DNA of 64,000 nt. Origin: Melioribacteraceae bacterium (GTDB taxonomy: Bacteria; Bacteroidota; Ignavibacteria; Ignavibacteriales; Melioribacteraceae). Positions within the stretch are counted from its first letter, which is position 1. Every line of letters begins with the position of its first letter. Location of the stretch: positions 186,001-250,000 of the forward strand of contig JAIPBD010000002.1 in the NCBI GenBank assembly GCA_021739765.1. Direction: 5' to 3'. Made by a program: the position numbers and the translations under genes. The notes beneath the pieces were generated by a model that made no database searches, was not told where the DNA came from, and was given only the letters and a program-made list of their open reading frames with translations. This document shows positions 1 through 8,141 of this stretch, piece after piece.

Positions 1-323
1 CCAAGATTGTGCGGATCTTGAATTGAATCGAGCATAAGGAAAAGCGGATTTGATTTCTGCTTGGAAGTTTTTAACAGTTGATCTAATTCCCAGTATATTA
101 CCGATGAACGAACCGCCGCAACGCCCTGATGATTTGTACCTTTGGCAATTTCGTCAAATTTCGATTTTGGTATTTCGGAAACTCGAATTCCGTTACGTTT
201 GGCAATCGTGCGGATCCTGTCAATTATCCCGCCTTGCAGACCATGCTGTAAATAAATTTGTTCAAGTTCGGTTTCAGATTGAAGAGCTTCAAGAATCGAT
301 TTTCTACCTACGATCAGTGCCAT
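1..323 (-). CDS. rlmB: 23S rRNA 2'-O-methyltransferase RlmB/TrmH family, 5' part only
   Basis: The gene runs off the left edge of the window, leaving about 107 N-terminal residues. The protein opens MALIVGRKSILEAL, the usual start of the SpoU substrate-binding domain of RlmB-type enzymes. It continues through a GIIDRIRTIAKRNGIRVSEI-like segment and the NHQGVAA motif, and reaches the beginning of the SPOUT methylase domain (LMLDSIQDPHNLG) at the window edge. The family methylates a 23S rRNA guanosine ribose (G2251 in E. coli) using S-adenosylmethionine. The ATG directly abuts the TAA of the upstream gene (TAAATG), so translation is probably coupled. The catalytic knot is outside the window, so the exact target nucleoside is inferred from family only. 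Confidence 0.85.
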   Translation of the reverse strand, partial: MALIVGRKSILEALQSETELEQIYLQHGLQGGIIDRIRTIAKRNGIRVSEIPKSKFDEIAKGTNHQGVAAVRSSVIYWELDQLLKTSKQKSNPLFLMLDSIQDPHNL

Positions 324-845
324 TTAATTCTTCAACTTATCAAAGGAAAAGTCATTTTTTGCAATATCAAACTCACAAAAAAAACGGTTATTTTTCTTTT
401 CTGGTTGAGTGGTCGAGATCAGTTTTATTTCACGAGTGTAATAGTTGAACTGGTAAATTGCGGAATTAATACAGCCATCTTGTTTTACGACATTTATTTT
501 GAATTCGCCGTTTAGGTTTTCGAAGCGAATATCTTTTTTTGCGGGTTGAACATAGGCAACTCGATTTGGTTTTGCAATCAGCCCCATTAAAACGAAGTAA
601 TGTTCATCATCTTTTTCGAGTGTATTAACGCTTAAGTCGTAATCAAAAGTAGTAAATTCAGCTTTCGTGTAAATTCTGAACGCGGCATATTGTTTTTTTT
701 CAAATTCGTCGTAGATGAATAACGCGTCGCAATAATATTCTAATCGGTCTGGTTTTTTCTCCGGGATTGCCACTAAGGCAGCTTCAGCTTTTTTCTTTCG
801 GGCTTTCGGTATTTTAGGAACTTCAGTCGGATTTTTTAATGGCAT
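324..845 (-). CDS. Conserved-looking hypothetical protein, 173 aa
   Basis: I do not recognise this family. The first 30 residues are Lys/Pro/Ala-rich (KIPKARKKKAEAALVAIPEKK) and probably disordered. The remainder is a mixed, aromatic-rich soluble domain with no signal peptide or membrane segment. An AGGGG ribosome site lies inside the last codons of hisS, which suggests translational coupling with hisS. The stop codon abuts the rlmB start, so the gene is held within a hisS-orf-rlmB operon. A role related to translation or RNA is possible from context alone. Confidence 0.7.
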   Translation of the reverse strand: MPLKNPTEVPKIPKARKKKAEAALVAIPEKKPDRLEYYCDALFIYDEFEKKQYAAFRIYTKAEFTTFDYDLSVNTLEKDDEHYFVLMGLIAKPNRVAYVQPAKKDIRFENLNGEFKINVVKQDGCINSAIYQFNYYTREIKLISTTQPEKKNNRFFCEFDIAKNDFSFDKLKN

Positions 846-847
846 TA

Positions 848-2107
848 TTAACCCCTAATTTTCTCAATTATTGAATCCATGGAGTCTAAAGATATGTTTG
901 CTTGCTCACCGTCGGTCATATTTTTTAGCTGAATTTTATTTTCTGCCAATTCTTCTCCACCGTAAAAAACAACAAATCGTGCATTATTTTTATTTGCCTC
1001 ACGAAGTTGAGCTTTGATACTTCTACTCAAATAATCACTTTCGACCGAAAATCCGTTACCTCGTAATTTGTTGGCAAAGTTATATGCTTCGGAAATTTTA
1101 CTCTTGTCAAAATTTGCGATGTAGACATCAATTTCCGGTTTTTGATCCGGAATAGAATTTTCGTTTTGACAAGCGAGAAGAATTCTTTCCATTCCCGCGG
1201 CAAATCCAACTCCCGGACTAGCTTTCCCGCCGAGTTGTTCAGCGAGAAGGTCGTATCGCCCACCTCCGCACAACGCGGATTGTGAACCGACACTCCCGCT
1301 TAAAATTTCGAAAGTTGTGTTGGTGTAATAATCCAATCCACGCACCAACTTCGGATCGATTTGATATGGTATTCCGGATGCATCGAGCACAGTTTTAACC
1401 TGCTCAAATGATTCCAGACTTTCATCATCAAGATGATCTAAAAGAACCGGAGCATCATTCATAATTTCCGCATCTTTTTCGTTTTTGGAATCGAAAATTC
1501 TAAGGATGTTAGTTTCAAATCGTTTTTGGCTTTCTTCGGATAGTTCTTTCAATTTTGGTGAAAGATAATCTTTAAGAATATTTTTATAGTTCTCTCTTGA
1601 TGATGGAATCCCAAGGGAATTTATTTTTACCGCGAGATCCGTCAGACCCATACTTTTAATTATGTTGTATCCGAGAATTATCATTTCAGCATCAAGAAGA
1701 GGTGAACTGCTTCCCAGAGCTTCGGCTCCGAATTGATGAAACTGTCGAAGTCTGCCGGCTTGAGGACGTTCTTGCCTAAACATCGGAGCTATATAAAATA
1801 GTTTATGCAATGGTTGAAGTCTATCAAGCGAATTTTCGATATAAGCGCGAACAACACTTGCAGTCATCTCGGGCCTCAGAGTTACACTGTTCTCACTTTT
1901 ATCAGTAAAAGTGTACATCTCTTTTCCAACTATATCCGTGCTTTCACCGATACTTCTTGCAAAAAGTCTAGTCTCTTCAAAAACGGGAGTCCGAATTTCA
2001 GAGTAATTAAACTCTCGCATTGTATTACGAACATTCTCCTCGAGGAAATGCCATAAAGGCATATCGGAAGGCAGAATATCTTTAGTGCCTTTTATTGCTT
2101 TGATCAT
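848..2107 (-). CDS. hisS: Histidyl-tRNA synthetase
   Basis: Charges tRNA-His with histidine in the cytoplasm. The 419-aa length is normal for bacterial HisS. Class II motifs are visible: a motif 2 region with RQERPQAGR near residue 115, the HisS-specific histidine-binding block RGLDYYTNTTFE near 258, GGGRYD near 281, and motif 3 GVGFAAGMER near 300. A C-terminal anticodon-binding domain follows, with VYIANFDKS, then ARFVVFYGGEE near the end. The start MIKAIKGTKDILP matches the typical N-terminus. It lies downstream of a PtsN-like gene and upstream of the hypothetical gene and rlmB, all on the minus strand. Identification is secure. Confidence 0.97.
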   Translation of the reverse strand: MIKAIKGTKDILPSDMPLWHFLEENVRNTMREFNYSEIRTPVFEETRLFARSIGESTDIVGKEMYTFTDKSENSVTLRPEMTASVVRAYIENSLDRLQPLHKLFYIAPMFRQERPQAGRLRQFHQFGAEALGSSSPLLDAEMIILGYNIIKSMGLTDLAVKINSLGIPSSRENYKNILKDYLSPKLKELSEESQKRFETNILRIFDSKNEKDAEIMNDAPVLLDHLDDESLESFEQVKTVLDASGIPYQIDPKLVRGLDYYTNTTFEILSGSVGSQSALCGGGRYDLLAEQLGGKASPGVGFAAGMERILLACQNENSIPDQKPEIDVYIANFDKSKISEAYNFANKLRGNGFSVESDYLSRSIKAQLREANKNNARFVVFYGGEELAENKIQLKNMTDGEQANISLDSMDSIIEKIRG

Positions 2108-2131
2108 AATTTGGGGTCTGTAATTTAGTTT

Positions 2132-2611
2132 TTAACCTAAATATTCTTTTTCTTCGTAGGAAATAATATTTAATACATCTTTCGGTGTTTTCGCTTTCGA
2201 CAATCTCGCACGAAAGTCATCCTTATTCATCATTCTTGAAATTCTACTAAGGATTTTAATATGTTCACCAACCATATTTTCTTTACCGACAACAAGAAAA
2301 ATTAAATTTACCGGATTACCATCAAGGGATTCAAACTCAACGGGTTCTGCAGTACTTCCGAATCCGATAATTATTTCGTTTGCGGCGTTTGTTTTTCCAT
2401 GCGGTATTGCGAAACCTTTTCCAACTCCGGTAGACATAACCGTTTCGCGTTCAAGTACAACTTTCTTAACTTCATCCAGGTTATTTATTCTATCATCATC
2501 AGCAAACAAATCTATAATTTCTTTAATTATCTCTTCCTTAGCATTTTTTTTAAGACCGATTTTAACCCGGTTTTCTTTTAGTATATCAGAGATCTTTATC
2601 ATACTTGCCAT
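2132..2611 (-). CDS. PTS EIIA-like (PtsN-type) regulatory phosphocarrier
   Basis: A 159-aa EIIA domain of the fructose/mannitol/nitrogen type. The phosphorylatable histidine is His71 in the motif GFAIPHGKT, followed by the conserved VEFESLDGNPVNLIFLVVG strand block. No EIIB or EIIC domain is attached and no sugar transporter lies nearby, so a regulatory role like that of PtsN is more likely than sugar uptake. Translation could start at the first ATG or four codons later (MIKISDI); neither has a good ribosome site. It is the first gene of the minus-strand run leading to hisS, 24 bases upstream of it. Confidence 0.85.
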   Translation of the reverse strand: MASMIKISDILKENRVKIGLKKNAKEEIIKEIIDLFADDDRINNLDEVKKVVLERETVMSTGVGKGFAIPHGKTNAANEIIIGFGSTAEPVEFESLDGNPVNLIFLVVGKENMVGEHIKILSRISRMMNKDDFRARLSKAKTPKDVLNIISYEEKEYLG

Positions 2612-2783
2612 ATTAACAATAAATTAATGTAAGTGTGTAATTTACTAAAGCCCGCTGTGTATAGCAATTTGGGAAAGTTTTAAATCAAAAAAAGTATTCT
2701 TTCAGTTTCTTTTCTTGGTAAGGCTGATCAATATTCTTATTTTTTGAGGACAATCTGCTCTTTGATTATACCCAGGAGAAAAA

Positions 2784-4484
2784 ATGGATATTCAAAACAA
2801 AACAGTGCTTGTTCTCGGCGCATTTGGATTGGTGGGAAATGCGGTTACGAGAAAATTAATCTCTGAAAATCCTCGCCGAATAATTGCCACATCATTATTC
2901 GAAAATGAAGCAAAGGAATATGTTTCAACCTTAAAAAATGACTACCCTGATAAACCCGAAGGATTTTTTGTGCCTTGGTGGGGAAATATTTTTGTGCGAA
3001 ACGAATTTAAGGATATTAATCGCTTCGAAATTTTAGCAAATCGCGAACTTCGTTTAAAACATATTCACGATATTATGGATGATTTTACTGATGACATATT
3101 GCAAGAATCATCAATTTATAATTTGGTTACATCTTACCAGCCCGATATTATTATCGACTGTATCAATTCCGCCACAGGTATTGCGTATCAAGATATTTAT
3201 ACCACTTACCGGTCAATTAAAAAAACAATTGAAAGTGACGCGAGCAAAGATGAATTGATTGATATGACCGAAAAGTTAATTTCAACATTGTATATTCCTC
3301 AGTTAATACGGCACATCCAAATTCTTTACAGTTCTATGAGTAAATCAAAAACCGAAATCTATGTTAAAGTTGGAACTTCGGGAACGGGTGGTATGGGATT
3401 GAATATCCCTTACACTCACAGCGAAGAGCGACCTTCGAGAGTTCTATTGAGTAAATCTTCGGTCGCCGGTGCGCATTCTTTGCTCCTATTTTTAATGGGC
3501 AGAACTCCTGAAGGAGCAATTACAAAAGAAATAAAACCCACAGCGGCCATTGCCTGGAAAGGAATTTCTTATGGAGAAATTAAAAAGAAAGGTGACCCGA
3601 TTAAACTTTATGATCTTGGGGTTGAGAATGCCGTTGAACTTAACGGGAATTTACAATTACAGATGACGAATCAGTTCGACACAAGCAATGAAGTCTTAAA
3701 GTCAGTTTTTATCGATACCGGCGAAAACGGTACTTTCTCTCGGGGAGAATTTGAAGCAATTACAGCTCAAGGACAAATGGAATATGTCACTCCTGAAGAA
3801 ATCGCTCAGGATGTGTTGTTTGAAATCAAAGGCGGGAATACTGGACATGATATTATCAACGCACTTGATAACGCAACTTTCGGTCCGACTTACCGTGCCG
3901 GATTCCTCCAAAACAGCGCGGTTGAAGAATTGCAAGAATTGGAAGAAAAACACGGAACAAGCAGTGTTGCATTTGAGTTGCTCGGACCGCCACGACTTTC
4001 AAAGTTACTGCATGAAGTAAATCTGTTAAAACTTTGTTTTGGTGATATGCGTTCAATTATCGCGGCAACACCGGAAGAGTTAACAAATAAGGTGTTTGAA
4101 TTAATCAGATCGAACAAAAAACTCAGCAATGAAATCATTTCGATAGGAATTCCTATTCTTCTCCCTGATGGCAAGAAACTTCTCAGAGGCAATCAAATAA
4201 AAATCCCACCTTTCCGTGGGGAAAACGAGTTAGAGTTAACTGAAAAAAATATTGAATTATGGTCTCATGATGGTTGGGTTGATTTACGCGAATCAAATAT
4301 GAAAAGATGGCAGAAAAGGTTTGAACTTCTGATTAAACAAACAGAAAAGATTCCGGCACACGATACAAGTTCTCTCCATGTAAGGAACAGGCGTTATTGG
4401 AAAAATTTCAAATCGATTGATATCGGGAAAGTTGTCGCATGGATTTTTATAGACGAAGAAAAAGGAAAACGAATGAAGGATTGA
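2784..4484 (+). CDS. Atypical NAD(P)-binding Rossmann-fold protein (SDR/epimerase-like), 566 aa
   Basis: The N-terminus VLVLGAFGLVGNAVTRKL carries a GxxGxxG dinucleotide-binding motif at residues 12-18, as in extended SDR/epimerase proteins. A TSGTGGMGLNIPYTHSEER block near residue 198 may be part of the catalytic pocket. After that the sequence leaves the usual SDR pattern and continues for about 300 residues I cannot assign. A normal SDR is 250-350 aa, so this protein is much longer. A GGAGAAAAA ribosome site supports the start. It stands alone between a divergent promoter region and a long convergent terminator hairpin. Cofactor binding is well supported; the substrate is unknown. Confidence 0.75.
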   Translation: MDIQNKTVLVLGAFGLVGNAVTRKLISENPRRIIATSLFENEAKEYVSTLKNDYPDKPEGFFVPWWGNIFVRNEFKDINRFEILANRELRLKHIHDIMDDFTDDILQESSIYNLVTSYQPDIIIDCINSATGIAYQDIYTTYRSIKKTIESDASKDELIDMTEKLISTLYIPQLIRHIQILYSSMSKSKTEIYVKVGTSGTGGMGLNIPYTHSEERPSRVLLSKSSVAGAHSLLLFLMGRTPEGAITKEIKPTAAIAWKGISYGEIKKKGDPIKLYDLGVENAVELNGNLQLQMTNQFDTSNEVLKSVFIDTGENGTFSRGEFEAITAQGQMEYVTPEEIAQDVLFEIKGGNTGHDIINALDNATFGPTYRAGFLQNSAVEELQELEEKHGTSSVAFELLGPPRLSKLLHEVNLLKLCFGDMRSIIAATPEELTNKVFELIRSNKKLSNEIISIGIPILLPDGKKLLRGNQIKIPPFRGENELELTEKNIELWSHDGWVDLRESNMKRWQKRFELLIKQTEKIPAHDTSSLHVRNRRYWKNFKSIDIGKVVAWIFIDEEKGKRMKD

Positions 4485-4496
4485 TCTGGAGTTAAT

Positions 4497-4575
4497 AAAA
4501 GAGGTTGTCTTAAATTTTTATGATTATCGTATGTTTGAGTCTACAAAAAACGAATTGACTGAGACAACCTCTTTT
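4497..4575. terminator. Long convergent hairpin, probable bidirectional terminator
   Basis: A perfect 14-bp inverted repeat (AAAAGAGGTTGTCT at 4497-4510 with AGACAACCTCTTTT at 4562-4575) encloses a loop of about 50 bases. Each arm ends in a T-run in its own direction. It lies between the converging Rossmann-fold gene and the Sua5 gene and would serve both. Confidence 0.75.
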
Positions 4576-4600
4576 AACTTAGAGCTATCTTGCAGTTAAA

Positions 4601-5215
4601 TTAGAGAGAAAAATACGCAATATCACCCGCGCCTTCACGAATAACTTCAGGGTCATCTTGACTTAAATCAATAATTGATGAATGTACACCTTCCAAAGGG
4701 CCTGTTGATAACATCAGATCTACATGAGGTTCAAAAACCGTTTTTATTACTTCCGGATCATAAAGCTGCTGGCCGGTTCTTAAGGTGGCACTTGTACTTA
4801 TAATCGGATTTCCCAGTCCCCTAGCGATTGATCTTGCCACTTCATGATCGGGAACACGAATTCCCACTGTTTTTCTTTTCGTCCATAACTTTTTGGGAAC
4901 CTCTTTAGCGGCAGGCAAAACAAAAGTATAAGGACCCGGTAAAAGTTTTTTCATGGTTTTATAAGCATAATCGGAAACCTTAGCATATTTGGCAATATCC
5001 TTAAGATCGGGACAAAGGAAACTGAACAGTTTCGTCTCAGCTTCGTTTTTTATAAAATATATTCTTTCAAGCGCATCTCGATTAAATATATCACACCCCA
5101 AGCCATAAACGGTATCTGTCGGGTAAATTATAACTCCCCCTTTTCTCATTACTTCAACTGCTTTATTGATGTACCTTAATTGCGGATTATCGGGATGCAA
5201 TTCATAAAACTCCAT
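4601..5215 (-). CDS. Sua5/YciO/YrdC-type threonylcarbamoyl-AMP synthase family protein
   Basis: The 204-aa protein has the YrdC fold: KGGVIIYPTDTVYGLGCDI near the N-terminus, TVGIRVPDH, and the ISTSATLRTG nucleotide-binding segment. Family members make threonylcarbamoyl-AMP from Thr, bicarbonate and ATP for the t6A modification of tRNA. The start MEFYELHPDNPQ is chosen because a GGAGG site lies 5 bases upstream; an extension of 13 codons is open but lacks a ribosome site. The short form and the HPDNPQ start resemble YciO, whose exact role is less certain than that of Sua5/TsaC. It converges on the upstream orphan across the long hairpin. Confidence 0.88.
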   Translation of the reverse strand: MEFYELHPDNPQLRYINKAVEVMRKGGVIIYPTDTVYGLGCDIFNRDALERIYFIKNEAETKLFSFLCPDLKDIAKYAKVSDYAYKTMKKLLPGPYTFVLPAAKEVPKKLWTKRKTVGIRVPDHEVARSIARGLGNPIISTSATLRTGQQLYDPEVIKTVFEPHVDLMLSTGPLEGVHSSIIDLSQDDPEVIREGAGDIAYFSL

Positions 5216-5391
5216 AACGCCTCCGAATGTATGTTGGGATAATTGATTGATCAAAAATAATTATTCCAATTTAAGAATCAACAATAATCGACTTTTTCAA
5301 GCAGTAATTAAAAATAGATTGGAGATTGAGTGAAAAATTCGCTTTGTTAATCCAATTTAGTAACTTTTGATTCATCATATTTAAGGAAACG

Positions 5392-6090
5392 ATGGGTAAA
5401 GAGAAATTAGCAATTGTTGCTGTAAGCGGAGGATTGGATAGTTGCGTAACTACCGCGATTGCAAATAAAAACTATCGATTAGCACTCGCGCATATAAATT
5501 ATGGGCAACGAACTGAAAAACGAGAATTAAAAGCATTTAACGAGATAGCAGACTATTACAATGCCGAGAAAAGGTTAGTTATTGATTTTACTCACCTGAC
5601 CAACATTGGCGGTTCGTCATTAACGGATTCAAAAATCGAAGTGACAAAAGCCGACCTGGAGAATAAAGAGATTCCATCTTCTTACGTTCCTTTCCGGAAT
5701 GCCAATATTTTAACGGCATGTGCAAGTTGGGCGGAAGTAATTGGAGCCGGCGCGATTTTTATCGGAGCTGTTCATGAAGATTCCTCGGGTTACCCGGATT
5801 GCCGTCCGAAATTTTTCAAAGCAATGGAAAAAGTGATTGATCTCGGGACAAAACCAGAAACCAAAATTGAAGTAAGAACACCGATTATCGGGAAACGGAA
5901 AGATGAAATTATCAGATTGGGGAAAGAATTAGGAGCACCACTCCAGCTTACATGGTCATGTTACCAAAATGAAGACGAAGCCTGCGGAGTTTGCGACAGC
6001 TGCGCTTTGAGATTAAGAGGATTCCAAAAAATGGGCTGGGAAGATCCGATAAATTATAAAGAAAGACCAAATTATTTAACAAAAGGTTAG
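5392..6090 (+). CDS. queC: 7-cyano-7-deazaguanine (preQ0) synthase
   Basis: Converts 7-carboxy-7-deazaguanine to preQ0 with ATP and ammonia, in queuosine biosynthesis. The PP-loop SGGLDS is at residues 12-17. The C-terminal zinc site is complete: Cys190, Cys198, Cys201 and Cys204 in CYQNEDEACGVCDSC. The length of 232 aa is normal. An AAGGA site precedes the ATG. It is followed four bases later by queF, which acts on its product. No preQ1 riboswitch was recognised in the 176-base leader. Confidence 0.96.
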   Translation: MGKEKLAIVAVSGGLDSCVTTAIANKNYRLALAHINYGQRTEKRELKAFNEIADYYNAEKRLVIDFTHLTNIGGSSLTDSKIEVTKADLENKEIPSSYVPFRNANILTACASWAEVIGAGAIFIGAVHEDSSGYPDCRPKFFKAMEKVIDLGTKPETKIEVRTPIIGKRKDEIIRLGKELGAPLQLTWSCYQNEDEACGVCDSCALRLRGFQKMGWEDPINYKERPNYLTKG

Positions 6091-6094
6091 AAAT

Positions 6095-6478
6095 ATGTCA
6101 GATAAAACAAAACTTTTAGAAACATTCGAAAACCCGAACAAAGACCGTGAATACATCATTAAACATATCGCACCGGAGTTTACTTCGGTCTGCCCCAAAA
6201 CGGGTCAACCGGATTTTGCAAAAATTATTTTAGAATATATTCCGGATGAACTTTGTGTGGAATTGAAATCATACAAATTCTACTTGCAGTCGTTTCGCAA
6301 TGACGGAATTTATTTCGAGGCGGTAACAAATCAAATTTTAGATGATTTGGTACTCGTAACCAATCCCGTTTGGATGAAAGTTAAAGCAAAATTTAACACA
6401 AGAGGTGGAATTTCATCCGTTATTGAAGCTGAATACGATCTTTACGATGATTTTGATGAAGAAGAATATCTTAATTAA
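6095..6478 (+). CDS. queF: NADPH-dependent 7-cyano-7-deazaguanine reductase (preQ0 to preQ1)
   Basis: Reduces the nitrile of preQ0 to the amine preQ1 using NADPH. This is the short unimodular type (127 aa). The catalytic Cys33 and Asp40 lie in FTSVCPKTGQPDF. The substrate/cofactor segment FRNDGIYFEAV follows. AAGG lies ahead of the ATG. The gene is directly downstream of queC and forms a two-gene operon with it; queD and queE are not in the window. Confidence 0.95.
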   Translation: MSDKTKLLETFENPNKDREYIIKHIAPEFTSVCPKTGQPDFAKIILEYIPDELCVELKSYKFYLQSFRNDGIYFEAVTNQILDDLVLVTNPVWMKVKAKFNTRGGISSVIEAEYDLYDDFDEEEYLN

Positions 6479-6697
6479 ATGAAACTCATAACACAAATAT
6501 CGCAATCGAACGAACAAGGGGTTTATAGAACTTCTTGTAAAAATGCTGAGTTTGTGTTGTCAAATTTAAATCCCCACTTATCTTTTATTAAGTATCATAA
6601 ACTGCTGCTATACAAATATCTCGCCATGTACTGAAGATTGAACTAGTATTTTCTTTTGATAATAAATGTTCATTTCAAATAATTTTCGGAGTTAAAA

Positions 6698-8089
6698 ATG
6701 GCAAAGGGAAAAATCAAAAAACGAAGTTGGGCAGAACCATTCAAAATTAAAGTGGTTGAACCAATTAAAATGTTGAATAAACAGCAGCGTGAAAAAGCGG
6801 CGAAAGATGCCGGATATAATACGTTCCTGCTTAAATCAGAACATGTTTACATTGACCTGTTAACAGACAGCGGAACGAACGCGATGAGTGATAATCAGTG
6901 GGCGGGAATGATGCTCGGCGATGAGGCTTATGCGGGAAGCAAAAACTTCTATAATTTGGAAAAAAACGTTAAGAAATATTATAGTATGCCTTATTTTGTT
7001 CCAACTCATCAAGGCCGCGCAGCCGAACACATGATTTCCAAAATTCTAATCAAACCGGGTGATTACATTCCTGGAAATATGTATTTCACCACAACCAGAT
7101 TGCACCAGGAATTGGCCGGAGCTACATTCGTTGATGTTATTGTCGATGAAGCACATATTCCTTCCAGCAAGGCACCTTTTAAAGGAAATATCGACTTACA
7201 AAAACTTGATAAATTAGTGAATGAAGTCGGCGCGAAAAAAATTCCTTATGTAAGTATGGCCGGGCCTGTAAATATGGCTGGAGGACAACCGTTCTCAATG
7301 CAAAATCTACGCGACGTTCGTGATTATTGTCAAAAACAAAAAATTAAATTGTGGTTCGACGCGACCCGGGCAACCGAAAACGCGTACTTTATTAAGGAAC
7401 GAGAAAATGGCTACGAAAACAAAACCATAGCGCAAATTCTAAAAGAAATGTGTTCACACTTTGAAGGAATTTGGGTAAGCGCCAAAAAAGATCTGATGGT
7501 TAATATTGGCGGCTTCTTAGCTACAAGAAATAAAAAAGTATTTGAAGAAGCCCGAAACATGGTTGTGGTTTATGAAGGATTGCACACCTACGGAGGATTA
7601 GCCGGCCGGGATATGGAAGCAATGGCCCGTGGAATTGAAGAAATGGTTCAATATGATAATATTCGTGCTCGAATTGGTCAAATCGAGTATTTCGGAAACC
7701 GGTTGGAAAAATTCAATATTCCGTTTGTGAAACCAATTGGCGGTCACGCAATATTTTTAGACGCGAAAAAATTTCTTCCGCATATTCCGCAATCTGAATT
7801 TCCCGCTCAGACACTTGCAGCTGAAATTTATATCGATTCCGGCGTGAGAGGGATGGAACGAGGTGTTGTATCAGCGGGACGCGATCCCGAAACGGGTGAC
7901 CACCGTTATCCTAAATTGGAGTTAGTCCGGCTCACATTCCCGAGAAGAGTCTATACACAAGCACATATCGATGTTACCGTAGAATCAATTGTTGAAGTTT
8001 TTGAGCAAAGAAAGAAAATAAAAGGGCTAAAAATGGTCTACGAACCTAAATATCTCAGATTTTTCCAGGGGAGATTCGAAAGGTTGTAA
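6698..8089 (+). CDS. tpl: Tyrosine phenol-lyase (beta-tyrosinase)
   Basis: PLP enzyme of the tryptophanase/tyrosine phenol-lyase family, which splits an amino acid into the aromatic compound, pyruvate and ammonia. The length of 463 aa is normal. The PLP lysine is Lys264 in SAKKDLMVNIGG; Asp221 and Arg224 are in FDATR; the THQGR phosphate-binding segment is at 103-107. Two residues that separate the activities are of the lyase type: Thr131 in NMYFTTTR (Asp in tryptophanase) and Arg388 in GMERG (Ile/Val in tryptophanase). The C-terminal LRFF motif is also kept. Products would be phenol, pyruvate and ammonia from tyrosine. A GGAG site precedes the ATG. An intrinsic terminator follows, so it is probably monocistronic. 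Confidence 0.88.
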   Translation: MAKGKIKKRSWAEPFKIKVVEPIKMLNKQQREKAAKDAGYNTFLLKSEHVYIDLLTDSGTNAMSDNQWAGMMLGDEAYAGSKNFYNLEKNVKKYYSMPYFVPTHQGRAAEHMISKILIKPGDYIPGNMYFTTTRLHQELAGATFVDVIVDEAHIPSSKAPFKGNIDLQKLDKLVNEVGAKKIPYVSMAGPVNMAGGQPFSMQNLRDVRDYCQKQKIKLWFDATRATENAYFIKERENGYENKTIAQILKEMCSHFEGIWVSAKKDLMVNIGGFLATRNKKVFEEARNMVVVYEGLHTYGGLAGRDMEAMARGIEEMVQYDNIRARIGQIEYFGNRLEKFNIPFVKPIGGHAIFLDAKKFLPHIPQSEFPAQTLAAEIYIDSGVRGMERGVVSAGRDPETGDHRYPKLELVRLTFPRRVYTQAHIDVTVESIVEVFEQRKKIKGLKMVYEPKYLRFFQGRFERL

Positions 8090-8115
8090 ATTCTTTCTTT
8101 TTTTGGTTGTAAATT

Positions 8116-8141
8116 GGGGTTCAATTTTGAACCCCTTTTTT
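8116..8141 (+). terminator. Intrinsic terminator of tpl, directly against the glnD start codon
   Basis: The arms GGGGTTCAA (8116-8124) and TTGAACCCC (8127-8135) are perfectly complementary, and six T residues follow. The run of T ends at 8141; the ATG used for glnD begins at 8142. Confidence 0.88.

Noticed and set aside
50-448. A plus-strand frame over the left edge
   Set aside because: It is antisense to rlmB and the hypothetical gene, both of which have real gene features.
5255-5391. preQ1 riboswitch ahead of queC
   Set aside because: The leader was read for the conserved preQ1-I stem-loop and adenine tail; neither is present.
6479-6634. A 51-codon frame starting directly at the queF stop (TAAATG)
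   Set aside because: No ribosome site, no recognisable feature, and its composition is like random AT-rich sequence. It cannot be excluded by reading alone.
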